64,000 nucleotides of DNA from Microcoleus sp. bin48.metabat.b7b8b9.023 (GTDB taxonomy: Bacteria > Cyanobacteriota > Cyanobacteriia > Cyanobacteriales > Microcoleaceae), in assembly GCF_013299185.1 (NCBI RefSeq), contig NZ_JAAFKG010000017.1, forward strand, positions 47,772-111,771, read 5' to 3'. A program made the translations under genes and the position numbers. This document shows, one piece after another, positions 16,747 through 24,579 of this stretch; position 1 is the stretch's first letter; each line of letters opens with the position of its first letter. The notes beneath the pieces were generated by a model. That model had not been told where the DNA came from and did no database searches. It saw nothing but the letters and a program-made list of their open reading frames with translations.

Positions 16747-17673
16747 ATGACAAATCAAATGAATCAGACTAAATCTATCAAAATTGCAGTGGTGGGGGAC
16801 GTTCACGATCGGTGGGAACCAGAAGACGGCGAGGCCCTGAAGCATCTTGGCGTTGATTTGGTGCTGTTTGTGGGAGATTTTGGGAACGAGTCGGTGGATG
16901 TGGTGCGGGCGATCGCATCTTTGGACATTCCGAAAGCAGTAGTGTTTGGAAACCATGACGCTTGGTACACGGCGACGGAGTGGGGCCGCAGTCAGTGCCC
17001 TTACGATCGCACCGTTGAGAATCGGGTAAAACAGCAGTTAGATTTAATGGGAGAAGCCCACGTCGGTTATGGGAAACGGGATTTTCCCGAATTGGACATA
17101 ACCGTGGTGGGAAGTCGCCCGTTTACTTGGGGGGGGTCGGAGTGGAAGTACAACGATTTTTATTCGGAGTGGTTTGGTGTAGAAAGTTTTGAGGAGTCGG
17201 CGAGGCTAATTGCAGGGGCGGCGGCAGATGCGGACTGCGAAAATGTGATTTTTCTTGGTCACACGGGCCCGACGGGGCTGGGAGAGGCTGCTGAAGACCC
17301 CTGCGGCCGTGATTGGAAGCCGCTGGGAGGGGATTGGGGCGACCCAGATTTTGGGGAGGCGATCGATCGAACTCGCAATTCTGGTAAGCGGATACCTCTG
17401 GTAACTTTTGGTCATATGCACCATCAACTGCGACACACTAAGCACGAGTTGCGGAAGTCAGTGGTGAGTGCGAAGGGTACGGTGTATTTGAATGCGGCCA
17501 GCGTACCGCGAATTGTGGAGAAAGAGTGCTCGAAATTGCGGAATTTCTCGATCGTCCTGCTGGAAAAAGGAACAGTGTCGGAAATGTCTCTAGTCTGGGT
17601 AGGGGAAGATTTCGCGGTGCAAAGAGAACAAATTCTTTATCGGCAGACTGAATCTGCAACTGCTTGTAGTTAG
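16747..17673 (+). CDS. Cyanobacterial metallophosphoesterase (TIGR04168-like)
   Basis: With the ATG at 16747 the protein has 308 residues and starts close to the fold; a GTG at 16687 would add 20. It carries the full calcineurin-like set: VVGDVHDRW, VGDFGNES, VFGNHDAWY, a lone histidine in FLGHTGPTG, and TFGHMHH. These ligate two metal ions for phosphoester hydrolysis. I place it in TIGR04168, a putative phosphoesterase family of cyanobacteria and plants with unknown substrate. It is divergent from nadA, and tRNA-Ser follows closely on the same strand. Confidence 0.8.
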   Translation: MTNQMNQTKSIKIAVVGDVHDRWEPEDGEALKHLGVDLVLFVGDFGNESVDVVRAIASLDIPKAVVFGNHDAWYTATEWGRSQCPYDRTVENRVKQQLDLMGEAHVGYGKRDFPELDITVVGSRPFTWGGSEWKYNDFYSEWFGVESFEESARLIAGAAADADCENVIFLGHTGPTGLGEAAEDPCGRDWKPLGGDWGDPDFGEAIDRTRNSGKRIPLVTFGHMHHQLRHTKHELRKSVVSAKGTVYLNAASVPRIVEKECSKLRNFSIVLLEKGTVSEMSLVWVGEDFAVQREQILYRQTESATACS

Positions 17674-17707
17674 CGGCAATTGCTGGTATGATAAAATCTA
17701 TGCGCCT

Positions 17708-17792
17708 GGAGAGGTGGCAGAGTGGTCGAATGCGCCTGACTTGAAATCAGGTGAACCGCAAGGTTCCGTGGGTTCAAATCCCACCCTCTCCG
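17708..17792 (+). tRNA. tRNA-Ser (anticodon UGA)
   Basis: An 85-nt cloverleaf. The acceptor arm GGAGAGG pairs with CCTCTCC followed by discriminator G; the anticodon stem CCTGA/TCAGG holds the loop with TGA; there is a long variable arm (class II), and the T-arm is GTGGG-TTCAAAT-CCCAC. The CCA end is not encoded. A 16-bp copy of its 3' end lies about 90 bp downstream. Confidence 0.95.
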
Positions 17793-17885
17793 TTGTTTTT
17801 ATCTCTTTTCTATCAAGGCTTCTGGGTTAATTCTATAGTTAGACAAGAATTTTTTCGCTCAATTTTCGCGCTAATGGTTTTCTAG

Positions 17886-17901
17886 TCCCACCCTCTCCGT
17901 T
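17886..17901 (+). repeat. 16-bp direct repeat of the tRNA-Ser 3' end
   Basis: TCCCACCCTCTCCGTT repeats 17779-17794 exactly. Duplicated tRNA 3' ends are what integrase-mediated insertion leaves behind, but only about 90 bp of non-coding DNA lies between the two copies. It may be a scar or a tRNA gene-duplication remnant. Confidence 0.6.
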
Positions 17902-17914
17902 TTTGAGAACTAGC

Positions 17915-17943
17915 AAAAAAAACACCCCCTCAGGGGCGCTTTT
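17915..17943 (-). terminator. Intrinsic terminator of the acidic repeat-protein gene
   Basis: On the minus strand CGCCCC-loop-GGGGTG forms a stem followed by eight T residues, about 40 bp past the stop at 17980. A G-T pair makes the stem complete only on this strand. Confidence 0.7.
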
Positions 17944-17979
17944 GCTTACCAGGTAATTTTTCTAGCCAACTTACTCCAT

Positions 17980-18354
17980 TTAAGCGGTTTCCTCATCCGC
18001 CGGGTCGCCGTAGGGGTCTTCGCTGGCGGGGGTCAGGTTGCCGAACTGTCCGGCATCCGCATAGGAGTCGGCGGGGTCGCCGTAGGGGTCTTCGCTGGCG
18101 GGGGTCAGGTTGCCGAACTGTCCGGCATCCGCATAGGAGTCGGCGGGGTCGCCGTAGGGGTCTTCGCTGGCCGGGCGGGCGTTAGCAAAGTCTCCGTAGT
18201 CGGCGGGGTCGCCGTAGGGGTCTTCGCTGGCCGGGCGGGCGTTAGCGAAATCTCCGGGATTTGAGGGATCTTCATAATTGGTGTCAGGATCGACTTGCTC
18301 GCTGTCTGGCCCGACGATCGCATCTTTTAACTTCCGAAAAAATCCGTCTACCAT
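17980..18354 (-). CDS. Acidic tandem-repeat protein
   Basis: A 124-residue protein. A short head, MVDGFFRKLKDAIVGPDSEQ, is followed by four copies of ASEDPYGDPAD, each joined by GDFANARP or SYADAGQFGNLTP linkers. At the DNA level the units are 63 bp or shorter and nearly identical, so they arose by recent tandem duplication. There is no signal peptide or TM segment; the predicted chain is very acidic and Asp/Pro/Gly-rich, so probably disordered and perhaps metal-binding. I do not recognise a family. It has its own terminator, an intact frame and a good ATG context, so it looks real. Confidence 0.7.
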   Translation of the reverse strand: MVDGFFRKLKDAIVGPDSEQVDPDTNYEDPSNPGDFANARPASEDPYGDPADYGDFANARPASEDPYGDPADSYADAGQFGNLTPASEDPYGDPADSYADAGQFGNLTPASEDPYGDPADEETA

Positions 18355-18462
18355 GATAAAGTTCCTCTGTTTTATGTGTTGAAAAACTGTTGTTTTAGAT
18401 TGGGAATACCAGAGTTAAGGGAAAATCATGGAACCTGCAATCTAAAATCTCCAATGGTGAGG

Positions 18463-18969
18463 CTACTGTGCCGGAACAGGACTTGTAGCTTCCGGCAAGC
18501 CTTTCAAGTCTCGACCGGTAGTTTGGTTGTTGTATCCCTGGAATTCCCGGTAACGCGCTGCTTCGGACTCAGGAACATTAACCTTAATTCCTTCAGGCGG
18601 TGGCGTTACCCAGTGAGCGCGATTTTGGGCATCGCGGTAGTAAACCCGACCGTTTTTGGAAAGGTAATGTTTTCCCTGCGCCCCCTGTTCTTGTTTATTT
18701 TTGTGCTGATTGTAGATGTAGTAAAGGGCGGCCGCTCCTGCTAAAGTAATCGCTACTTTTTGAGTATTGCTCAATCCTTTTTTTGCTTCGGGCGTAGGAG
18801 TGGCGCGATTAGTTTGCACTGATCCAGCGCGAGTGTCGTCAACGGTCGGCGGGGGAGCCGAACTTTCCTTGCTAGAACCGCAAGCACTCAAAAACGGAAA
18901 GGTCAGCAGCGTTGTCAGCAGCAGAGCCATGAAGCGCGATCTTCTGGTTTCGGGTTTGATTGTGTTCAT
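18463..18969 (-). CDS. Lipoprotein with one further hydrophobic segment
   Basis: A 168-residue protein with a lipobox (FPFLSAC, cysteine about 30) after a basic head and a hydrophobic core, so it should be exported and lipidated. A second hydrophobic stretch, KVAITLAGAAALYYIYNQHK, follows at about 70-90. The C-terminal part GKHYLSKNGRVYYRDAQNRAHWVTPPPEGIKVNVPESEAARYREFQGYN is conserved-looking. I do not recognise a characterised family. It is on the same strand as, and upstream of, the acidic repeat protein, 108 bp apart. Confidence 0.7.
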   Translation of the reverse strand: MNTIKPETRRSRFMALLLTTLLTFPFLSACGSSKESSAPPPTVDDTRAGSVQTNRATPTPEAKKGLSNTQKVAITLAGAAALYYIYNQHKNKQEQGAQGKHYLSKNGRVYYRDAQNRAHWVTPPPEGIKVNVPESEAARYREFQGYNNQTTGRDLKGLPEATSPVPAQ

Positions 18970-19462
18970 TGCCGCTCCGAATTGTCGGGATTACAGGTAG
19001 GGTGTGTTCTGGCGAGGTTGAGGAACCTGAGCTGCTGCTAACCGTTTTGTAAGTACATTAATTACTCAAAGCAATTGTGACAAAAGTAGTTGCCCAGAAC
19101 TTACAACAGCGCAGGTACGGCATTGCATTTCTCTTTGATCATCCGCAAATTTTTCTAAGATTGGCTCATGCTAGGGATATAAATAAGGTTTCTTTTTTTT
19201 CAGCCCGCAGGTATATGCGCATACGTTGCCTGAGGTAAAAAAAGTTTGTTGGTGGGCTGCCCAAAGCGAAGTGAAGCAGACCGACGGGCGAGTCCGAAAC
19301 CAAAAGCGGCACAGCCGAGGGAGAGAAGGCGGGATTTAATTGTGCGAACCGGCTTATCTGAAATACAGACAATTTTGTTGTGGAAATTCAGGAGAAGTCG
19401 ATCGCGCTGCTGTATTAATAATTAACCGAGATAGAAAGCCACAGTGGCTTTTAAGAATTTTT

Positions 19463-19981
19463 ATGAAAATCCAAAATATAGTTACTGCTGGATTGTCGAT
19501 CGCCGTTTTATTGGCTGCGGTCAAATACATACCTGATTTAAACAAGCAAAACCAAGTCAAGCAATTGCTGGAGACCAAACAGTGTCCCGAATGCAATCTC
19601 AGCAATGTCAACTTGAAGGGAATGGACTTACAAGGATTTAACTTGCAGGGAGCCAACCTAGAAGGTGCTAATTTGTCGGGAGCAAAACTGGCGAATGCCA
19701 ACCTCAAAAATGCCAACTTGAATAAAGCCAACCTGACTGGTTCTGATTTGGGATGTAGCGGCATAAGTTTCAATCTTGATACTAACGGTCAAGCAGCAAA
19801 TATGGATTTTAAAGTCAGTGCCGTACCCGAAAAGAATAACCCAGAAAATGCAGTAGTTGGTTTTAACATGAAATCAACAGACCGAGGAGCCACAATGCGT
19901 TTCAATCTTCCGGGATGCGCGGATTTCGAGAATGCTACAATGCAGGGAACTAAAATGCCCGATGGCAACATTCACCCTTAA
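19463..19981 (+). CDS. Pentapeptide-repeat protein with N-terminal membrane anchor
   Basis: With the ATG at 19463 (MKIQNIVTAGLSIAVLLAAVKY) it has 172 residues: an N-terminal hydrophobic segment, a CPEC pair, then about eight pentapeptide repeats of A(N/D)LxX type (NVNLKGMDLQGFNLQGANLE and on to KANLTGSDLG) that would fold as a right-handed quadrilateral beta helix. The C-terminal 70 residues diverge from the repeat. An upstream in-frame start at 19340 would bury the hydrophobic segment, so I prefer the later one. Cyanobacteria have many such proteins; the function is unknown. Confidence 0.75.
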   Translation: MKIQNIVTAGLSIAVLLAAVKYIPDLNKQNQVKQLLETKQCPECNLSNVNLKGMDLQGFNLQGANLEGANLSGAKLANANLKNANLNKANLTGSDLGCSGISFNLDTNGQAANMDFKVSAVPEKNNPENAVVGFNMKSTDRGATMRFNLPGCADFENATMQGTKMPDGNIHP

Positions 19982-20154
19982 TTCCAGCAAATATAGCGAT
20001 CGTCAATGAGATAATATCTGCTGCGAAATCCTTTCCTGCTTCTGCTCTTATCTTCCTTCGCGTACTTTGCGCCTTCGCGGTTCAATAATTACATATTCAT
20101 CCACCGCGTGGCATACACCCAAGACATATAATTGCTTGACAATGCGCTCAAAAA

Positions 20155-20195
20155 AACAAAAAACCGTCGTCTGAATCACAGGCGACGGTTTTTTT
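20155..20195 (-). terminator. Hairpin terminator of the 40-residue peptide gene
   Basis: AAACCGTCG-T-CTG and CAG-G-CGACGGTTT form a 13-bp stem (one wobble) around AATCA. A-rich and T-rich flanks on both sides mean it can act on either strand. It is 24 bp past the minus-strand gene. Confidence 0.8.
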
Positions 20196-20218
20196 AGGCC
20201 AGTAATTGCCAGCTAAAA

Positions 20219-20341
20219 TTAGTGAGCAGAACCGTTACCGTGATACTTGTCACTATCGTAGAATCCGTTTTTTGTGCCGAAGAACAAACAGCACACGGTG
20301 AAAACTGCTGTCAAGACTGCTAAAACTAACTTAACGTCCAT
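20219..20341 (-). CDS. 40-residue single-helix membrane peptide
   Basis: Codes for MDVKLVLAVLTAVFTVCCLF followed by FGTKNGFYDSDKYHGNGSAH. One N-terminal TM helix carries a polar, Asp/Gly/His-containing tail. The gene has a good GGAGA site 10 bp before the ATG and a strong terminator, which together support real expression. The layout recalls the many low-mass subunits of cyanobacterial thylakoid complexes (photosystems, cytochrome b6f, NDH-1), but I cannot assign it to a named one. Its start codon is only 20 bp from the divergent DNA glycosylase start. Confidence 0.75.
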   Translation of the reverse strand: MDVKLVLAVLTAVFTVCCLFFGTKNGFYDSDKYHGNGSAH

Positions 20342-20361
20342 AATTTACTGTCTCCTGTTTG

Positions 20362-20976
20362 ATGAGTGCAAATACTCAGATTGTAGAATCTTTTTGGCTG
20401 GCGCGGCCATCTACCAGCGTAGCGCCTGATTTGCTGGGCTGTACTCTGGTGCGACAGTTTCCTGATGGGGAGATTATTCGGGGAATGATTGTGGAAACCG
20501 AAGCTTACGCCCCCGGAGATCCCGCTTGTCACGCTTACCGACAGCAGACTCTTCGCAATCAGGCGATGTTCGGGCGTGCGGGTATCGGCTACGTTTACTT
20601 TATCTACGGGATGTATCACTGTTTTAACGTGGTGACGGATGCGGAGGGAGTGGGTAGCGCTGTGCTGATTCGAGCTTTGCAGCTAGATGCGCCTCCTGTC
20701 AAGTTTGCTGCTATTCCCGAAAAAAAGCAGTTGCGCCTCGCGGCCGGGCCTGGGAAGCTGTGTAAGGTGCTGGAGATCGATCGAACTTTTAGCGGTTTAC
20801 CCTTGGATTCCGACCAAGCGCTGCGGTTGGAACACCGGAGTGTCCAATTTCAGGAGGCGATCGAGTCAGGTACGGTTAATATTGTGCAAACTACGCGGAT
20901 CGGGATTTCGCAAGGGATGGATTTACCTTGGCGTTGGTATATTGGGAACTGTGCGGCTGTATCTACATTCAAGTAA
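20362..20976 (+). CDS. 3-methyladenine DNA glycosylase (AAG/MPG family)
   Basis: A 204-residue base-excision repair enzyme of the mammalian-type AAG family, removing alkylated purines. Motifs: VAPDLLGCTLVRQF, then IVETEAYAPGDPACHAYRQQT (the ETEAY catalytic glutamate region), then GYVYFIYGMYHCFNVVT (base-flipping pocket), and PGKLCKVLEID near the C-terminus. The ATG at 20362 is used; a TTG just upstream adds one residue. It is divergent from the 40-residue peptide gene with overlapping 5' regions, so the two promoters must lie inside each other's leaders or coding ends. Confidence 0.93.
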   Translation: MSANTQIVESFWLARPSTSVAPDLLGCTLVRQFPDGEIIRGMIVETEAYAPGDPACHAYRQQTLRNQAMFGRAGIGYVYFIYGMYHCFNVVTDAEGVGSAVLIRALQLDAPPVKFAAIPEKKQLRLAAGPGKLCKVLEIDRTFSGLPLDSDQALRLEHRSVQFQEAIESGTVNIVQTTRIGISQGMDLPWRWYIGNCAAVSTFK

Positions 20977-21022
20977 TGTCAAAGATGTCACTGTAAATTT
21001 TGTCACTTATCTCAATCAAATT

Positions 21023-21322
21023 ATGGCTTATTCTTCTGAAAACCCGATCGTACAACTCAAAAAATGCCTGACACTCGCTCAGGATGTTGGGAGTCACGCC
21101 GAAGCTAACCGAGCTTTTGAGCAATTGTGCGGGATTATCGATGCTGAAAATCCGATGGCGGCGCAACTTTTGGAGATGTTGTGGGAAGATGCAATTCTGG
21201 CTAGGCGATCGGCTGTATTTTGGCAGCAAATGAGCGAGGTTGAGAAAGATATGGCTAATAGAATGATGGAAAATATGACGCAGATGAGACAAAATTATTT
21301 GCGCTTGATGCAAGAAATGTAG
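21023..21322 (+). CDS. Small helical protein of unknown function
   Basis: A 99-residue, mostly alpha-helical protein starting MAYSSENPIVQLKKCLTLAQ; the C-terminal half is charged and Met-rich (SEVEKDMANRMMENMTQMRQNYLRLMQEM). No TM segment or motif is visible. It follows the DNA glycosylase by 46 bp on the same strand and is probably co-transcribed. The reading frame extends further upstream through the glycosylase gene in another frame, but only the part from 21023 has plausible composition. I do not recognise a family. Confidence 0.6.
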   Translation: MAYSSENPIVQLKKCLTLAQDVGSHAEANRAFEQLCGIIDAENPMAAQLLEMLWEDAILARRSAVFWQQMSEVEKDMANRMMENMTQMRQNYLRLMQEM

Positions 21323-21487
21323 GATTTGGGAATGGGGAATTGGGCAAAGAGGGCATGGGGCATTGCTAATTGCCCGGACTTTACCAACAGGCGTAGGGTG
21401 CGTCAGTCCAGATATTTAACATCGAGCGAACAGTTGGTTTCTGACCGAATAGCCGGGGTTTGAAGCCCTTACTCAGGTCGGCAGATT

Positions 21488-21564
21488 GTGATAAGAACGG
21501 AGTTTAAATCTCCGTTCTTATCACTTCGCTCTCAACTGTCAACTGTCAACTGTCAACTGTTTAA
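21488..21564. repeat. Hairpin plus TCAACTG heptamer repeat
   Basis: GATAAGAACGGAG and CTCCGTTCTTATC form a 13-bp stem at 21490-21522, followed by TCAACTG heptamers. It sits between the convergent gene ends at 21322 and 21585 and could serve both as a terminator. A GTAGGGTGCGTC half-element lies at about 21394. Confidence 0.7.
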
Positions 21565-21584
21565 GCACCCTACGATCAATTTTC

Positions 21585-23081
21585 CTACTTCATTAAAGCA
21601 GCGCCGCGGTTGTAAAGTTCCCGGGCGTAATCAGTCCAAGTTCCCTGTCCCCAATAGCGGAAACAGCTTGTTTGTACCAATAAGTTGTAAAGCAAAGCTT
21701 GCTGGTATTCAAACTGCTTGGTAACTGTGGCATCTTGCTGCACCAGCCGATCGTACTTTTGGTGAAATGCGGCGCTGAGTTGATTCATCGGTTCCAGGAC
21801 GTTTTCGTAGCCCTTCACCCAACTCAAATCGTTTGTCCAAGAAGCACCATCCATGTGAAAATTGTGGTCGGTTTGCTTGAGTTTGGCGATCGCACTTTCG
21901 ACTTTTTCCGGTGTCGCACTATCAGCATCGACTAACTGCCAGATTTTGTGCTGGTTGATTCCCTGACAAATCGGATAATCATCGGGATTAACCCCCGCCG
22001 CTTCAATTATCTCCAAATATTCAGTGCCGTTTAAACCGACAACACCGGATTTTCCGCCACCTTGAGAGCGGTTTTCGTGCCAAGCTTTCATAAAGGCGCT
22101 GGGAAATTCATTCATCATCACGCCGCCATTTTCACCGTCAGCAATTTGCGTCACCAAAGAAGGAATCGTGACATTGCCAATTTGCTGTTTGTTGCGGACT
22201 TTCGCTTCGTAATAAGGCTGCATTTGTCCAACCAATTTTGTATCAGAACCTTGAGTTTTAATCAAAGCCGTAATGCTGATGGTTTCGCCGCGAGAATTGC
22301 GGGCTTGCAAACGGTTGGGAATGTATTTTTGGTCTTGCGACAATCCCGAACCATCGGGGTTTTCCACAGAATGTTCCTGCACCATTAGCCAGCGGTAGCC
22401 GCATTCTTTCAAAGCTTTGATGTATTCGTACAGTGTATCGGGGTGATTGGGAAAGTGCATTTCTGGTGGCGAAAAACCTTTAACGCGCTTCAAAGCATCC
22501 AAGCCAAAAATTGCCGCAAAATGATGTTGCCATGCTTGAATTTGGAGTTTAATGTCGGGGATTGGAGTTGAGGGAATCACGGCGTGACTCCACATTGTCC
22601 CCAGCCATTCTACGTGGGGTTGGTATTGAGGATCGCAGGTAATTCGCTTGAGATTGTTGAGTACATCATCGCGTCCCATTTGGCGCAATCCCCACAATAA
22701 ATTGCCCGAATAGTCGAGCATAATTCGCGGGTTGCAGCCTTCGGCTATCAATTGGGGAATGAATTCGCCCATGCGGGAATAGCACCAAGCAAAGACTCCG
22801 GCGTTATGATTATCTCCTTGGTTGGGATTTTCAAACATATTCTGGAGATTGCAGATTAGTTCGCCGTTTGCACCGGCTGGAATGGTTGGTTGGTGCATAT
22901 GGAGGGCGCAGGCGAATCCGGCTTGAATGTTTTCGAGGCGCAGATTTGTGGTAGGTAAAAAGACTGGTTCGTTGCTGTTGGTAGCGGCGCTGATTTCTGC
23001 TTCGGAACCGCAAATGTTGGGCAATCCGGAGCGAAGTTCTTCTAAAACGGGTGGGTTGGGGGATGGTGCGATCGCAGACAT
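21585..23081 (-). CDS. Glycoside hydrolase family 57-like protein
   Basis: A 498-residue protein whose residues about 48-330 resemble the GH57 (beta/alpha)7 catalytic domain. FACALHMHQP is the N-terminal family signature, WLGTMWSHAVIPSTPIPDIKLQIQ corresponds to conserved region 2, and GFSPPEMHFP carries a candidate catalytic glutamate. Family members are amylases, 4-alpha-glucanotransferases and branching enzymes; the substrate is not certain. The first 40 residues look like a flexible leader. There is no signal peptide, so the enzyme is probably cytosolic and may act on glycogen together with glgA at 34625. Confidence 0.82.
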   Translation of the reverse strand: MSAIAPSPNPPVLEELRSGLPNICGSEAEISAATNSNEPVFLPTTNLRLENIQAGFACALHMHQPTIPAGANGELICNLQNMFENPNQGDNHNAGVFAWCYSRMGEFIPQLIAEGCNPRIMLDYSGNLLWGLRQMGRDDVLNNLKRITCDPQYQPHVEWLGTMWSHAVIPSTPIPDIKLQIQAWQHHFAAIFGLDALKRVKGFSPPEMHFPNHPDTLYEYIKALKECGYRWLMVQEHSVENPDGSGLSQDQKYIPNRLQARNSRGETISITALIKTQGSDTKLVGQMQPYYEAKVRNKQQIGNVTIPSLVTQIADGENGGVMMNEFPSAFMKAWHENRSQGGGKSGVVGLNGTEYLEIIEAAGVNPDDYPICQGINQHKIWQLVDADSATPEKVESAIAKLKQTDHNFHMDGASWTNDLSWVKGYENVLEPMNQLSAAFHQKYDRLVQQDATVTKQFEYQQALLYNLLVQTSCFRYWGQGTWTDYARELYNRGAALMK

Positions 23082-23467
23082 AAGTTTTTCTCAAGAATTG
23101 TGGAGGAACGCGGTCTGCTATTTGGTAAGATAGCTATATGCTTTTAGGGTAGCAGAAAAGGTAGCAGATTTAAGTAAGTATCGAAAAGTTAGGAATAATC
23201 TTTGAGTTAGTTATGCGATCGATATTCGGAAAAAGACGAGACAACTGGCGATTTGCATCAAGAAATTGAGTTGACAAAAGCGATCGAATGAGTTAGGTTT
23301 TTCGGAATTTGTCACTTAGTTGCAGATATTTCGACTTGGGTTCACAATGATTGATTATAAAAACCGCAGATAAACACAGATAAACGCAGATAAAAGTCTG
23401 CCATGATTATTGTCAGGTTGCTGTGCGATCGCCCTGAGACTTTGTACCTCTACCTCGCAGATAGTTT

Positions 23468-24271
23468 ATGAATGAAAAAAAACTGCTCTTACAGCAGGCG
23501 GCGATTAATTTGCTGGTTGCTGTCACAATTGTTCAACCTGGATTGGCTGCGATGCTCGCGGATTCATCCGAGTCACCGCATTTGCAGCCGCAGGTACTGG
23601 CTTACGAGCCGCCCGCGCGGGGAGCACCGGGCGATCGCGGAGATGCAGGTAGCCGCGACGATCTTCACCACTTTTTAGCTTTAATTCCGGCTCTAAATTT
23701 AGGATTGACTGCGATCGCACATCCGACTTTTTGGCTGTACTTGCCGGCTCCATTTCCCGATGACATTCCCTTGGAGTTTGTGCTGCGAGACGAAGAAAAT
23801 CAAGAAGTAGTTTTCCGAACATTTTTTCAGCTTGCAAAAACAGCGGGACTTGCGAGTTTTTTCTTACCACCCAATGCACCTCCTCTGGAAATTGGCAAAA
23901 AATATCGCTGGGATTTTTTCTGCGACAATATCTCTCGCTACGGGTGTGTTGAGCGAGTGAAATTGGCACCAGAAATCTTAGTTCAGCTAGAAACCGCATC
24001 GCTGAGGCATCGCGTTTTACTGTTGGCCAAACACGGTTTGTGGTACGAAACTATTACTGAATTAGTTGCGTTGCGGGACAAACTTTTGAGTCAATTACAG
24101 GTAGCTACTTTAGAGGAAAGGCTGCTGATTTATGCTGAAAATGATTTGCGGTATGAAGCGCTAGCCGAGTTAAGTGGATTTGAGAAAATATCTTCTCTGG
24201 CGACTTTGGAGGCTGATTGGGAGGCTTTATTGCAGCATCCATTTGTGCTTTTGGATGGGATTGTTTTATAA
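23468..24271 (+). CDS. DUF928 domain protein
   Basis: A 267-residue secreted or periplasmic-type protein. Residues about 10-28 are a signal-like hydrophobic segment ending near GLAAML. The DUF928 signature is YEPPARGAPGDRGDAGSRD at about 46-64, followed by ALIPALNLGLTAIAHPTFWLYLP and the beta-rich DDIPLEFVLRDEENQEVVFRTFF. The C-terminal half is helical (LRHRVLLLAKHGLWYETITELVALRDKL). In filamentous cyanobacteria DUF928 genes are often near CHAT and CHASE2 genes; here a LamG-TPR-CHAT gene begins 308 bp downstream on the same strand. Function unknown. Confidence 0.82.
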   Translation: MNEKKLLLQQAAINLLVAVTIVQPGLAAMLADSSESPHLQPQVLAYEPPARGAPGDRGDAGSRDDLHHFLALIPALNLGLTAIAHPTFWLYLPAPFPDDIPLEFVLRDEENQEVVFRTFFQLAKTAGLASFFLPPNAPPLEIGKKYRWDFFCDNISRYGCVERVKLAPEILVQLETASLRHRVLLLAKHGLWYETITELVALRDKLLSQLQVATLEERLLIYAENDLRYEALAELSGFEKISSLATLEADWEALLQHPFVLLDGIVL

Positions 24272-24368
24272 CTGTTTGTTTGAGGTAGGGATGAATATTA
24301 AAATAGGATTTACGCAATCCCAGGAGTAGGGGATTTTTAAGGTGATTGGTGTTGACAAACACGTTACA

Positions 24369-24531
24369 CCCGCAGTCCGGCAGGGGTTTAAACCCCTGCC
24401 TCATAGCAAAAGTCGGTTGAAACCGACTGTTAATTACGATCGAAATTACGGTCTATTTTAGTCCTCTTTTAGAGGACTTTAGCTATGAGACAGGGGTTTT
24501 TAACCCCTGTCGGACTCTCGGAACGATCGAG
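24369..24531. repeat. Nested inverted-repeat element
   Basis: Outer arms GTCCGGCAGGGGTTT near 24376 and AACCCCTGTCGGAC near 24520 enclose CATAGC/GCTATGAG arms and two inner hairpins (AGTCGGTTGAAACCGACT and AGTCCTCTTTTAGAGGACT). The whole block could fold as a branched cruciform. It lies between the DUF928 and CHAT genes. Confidence 0.75.
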
Positions 24532-24579
24532 AAAACTGCGTTAACTAATTACCAATAATTAACCATCAATTATCAACTG

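Noticed and set aside
20687..21022. Upstream part of the frame that leads into the 99-residue protein
   Set aside because: It overlaps the DNA glycosylase gene in another frame; only the part from 21023 is plausible.
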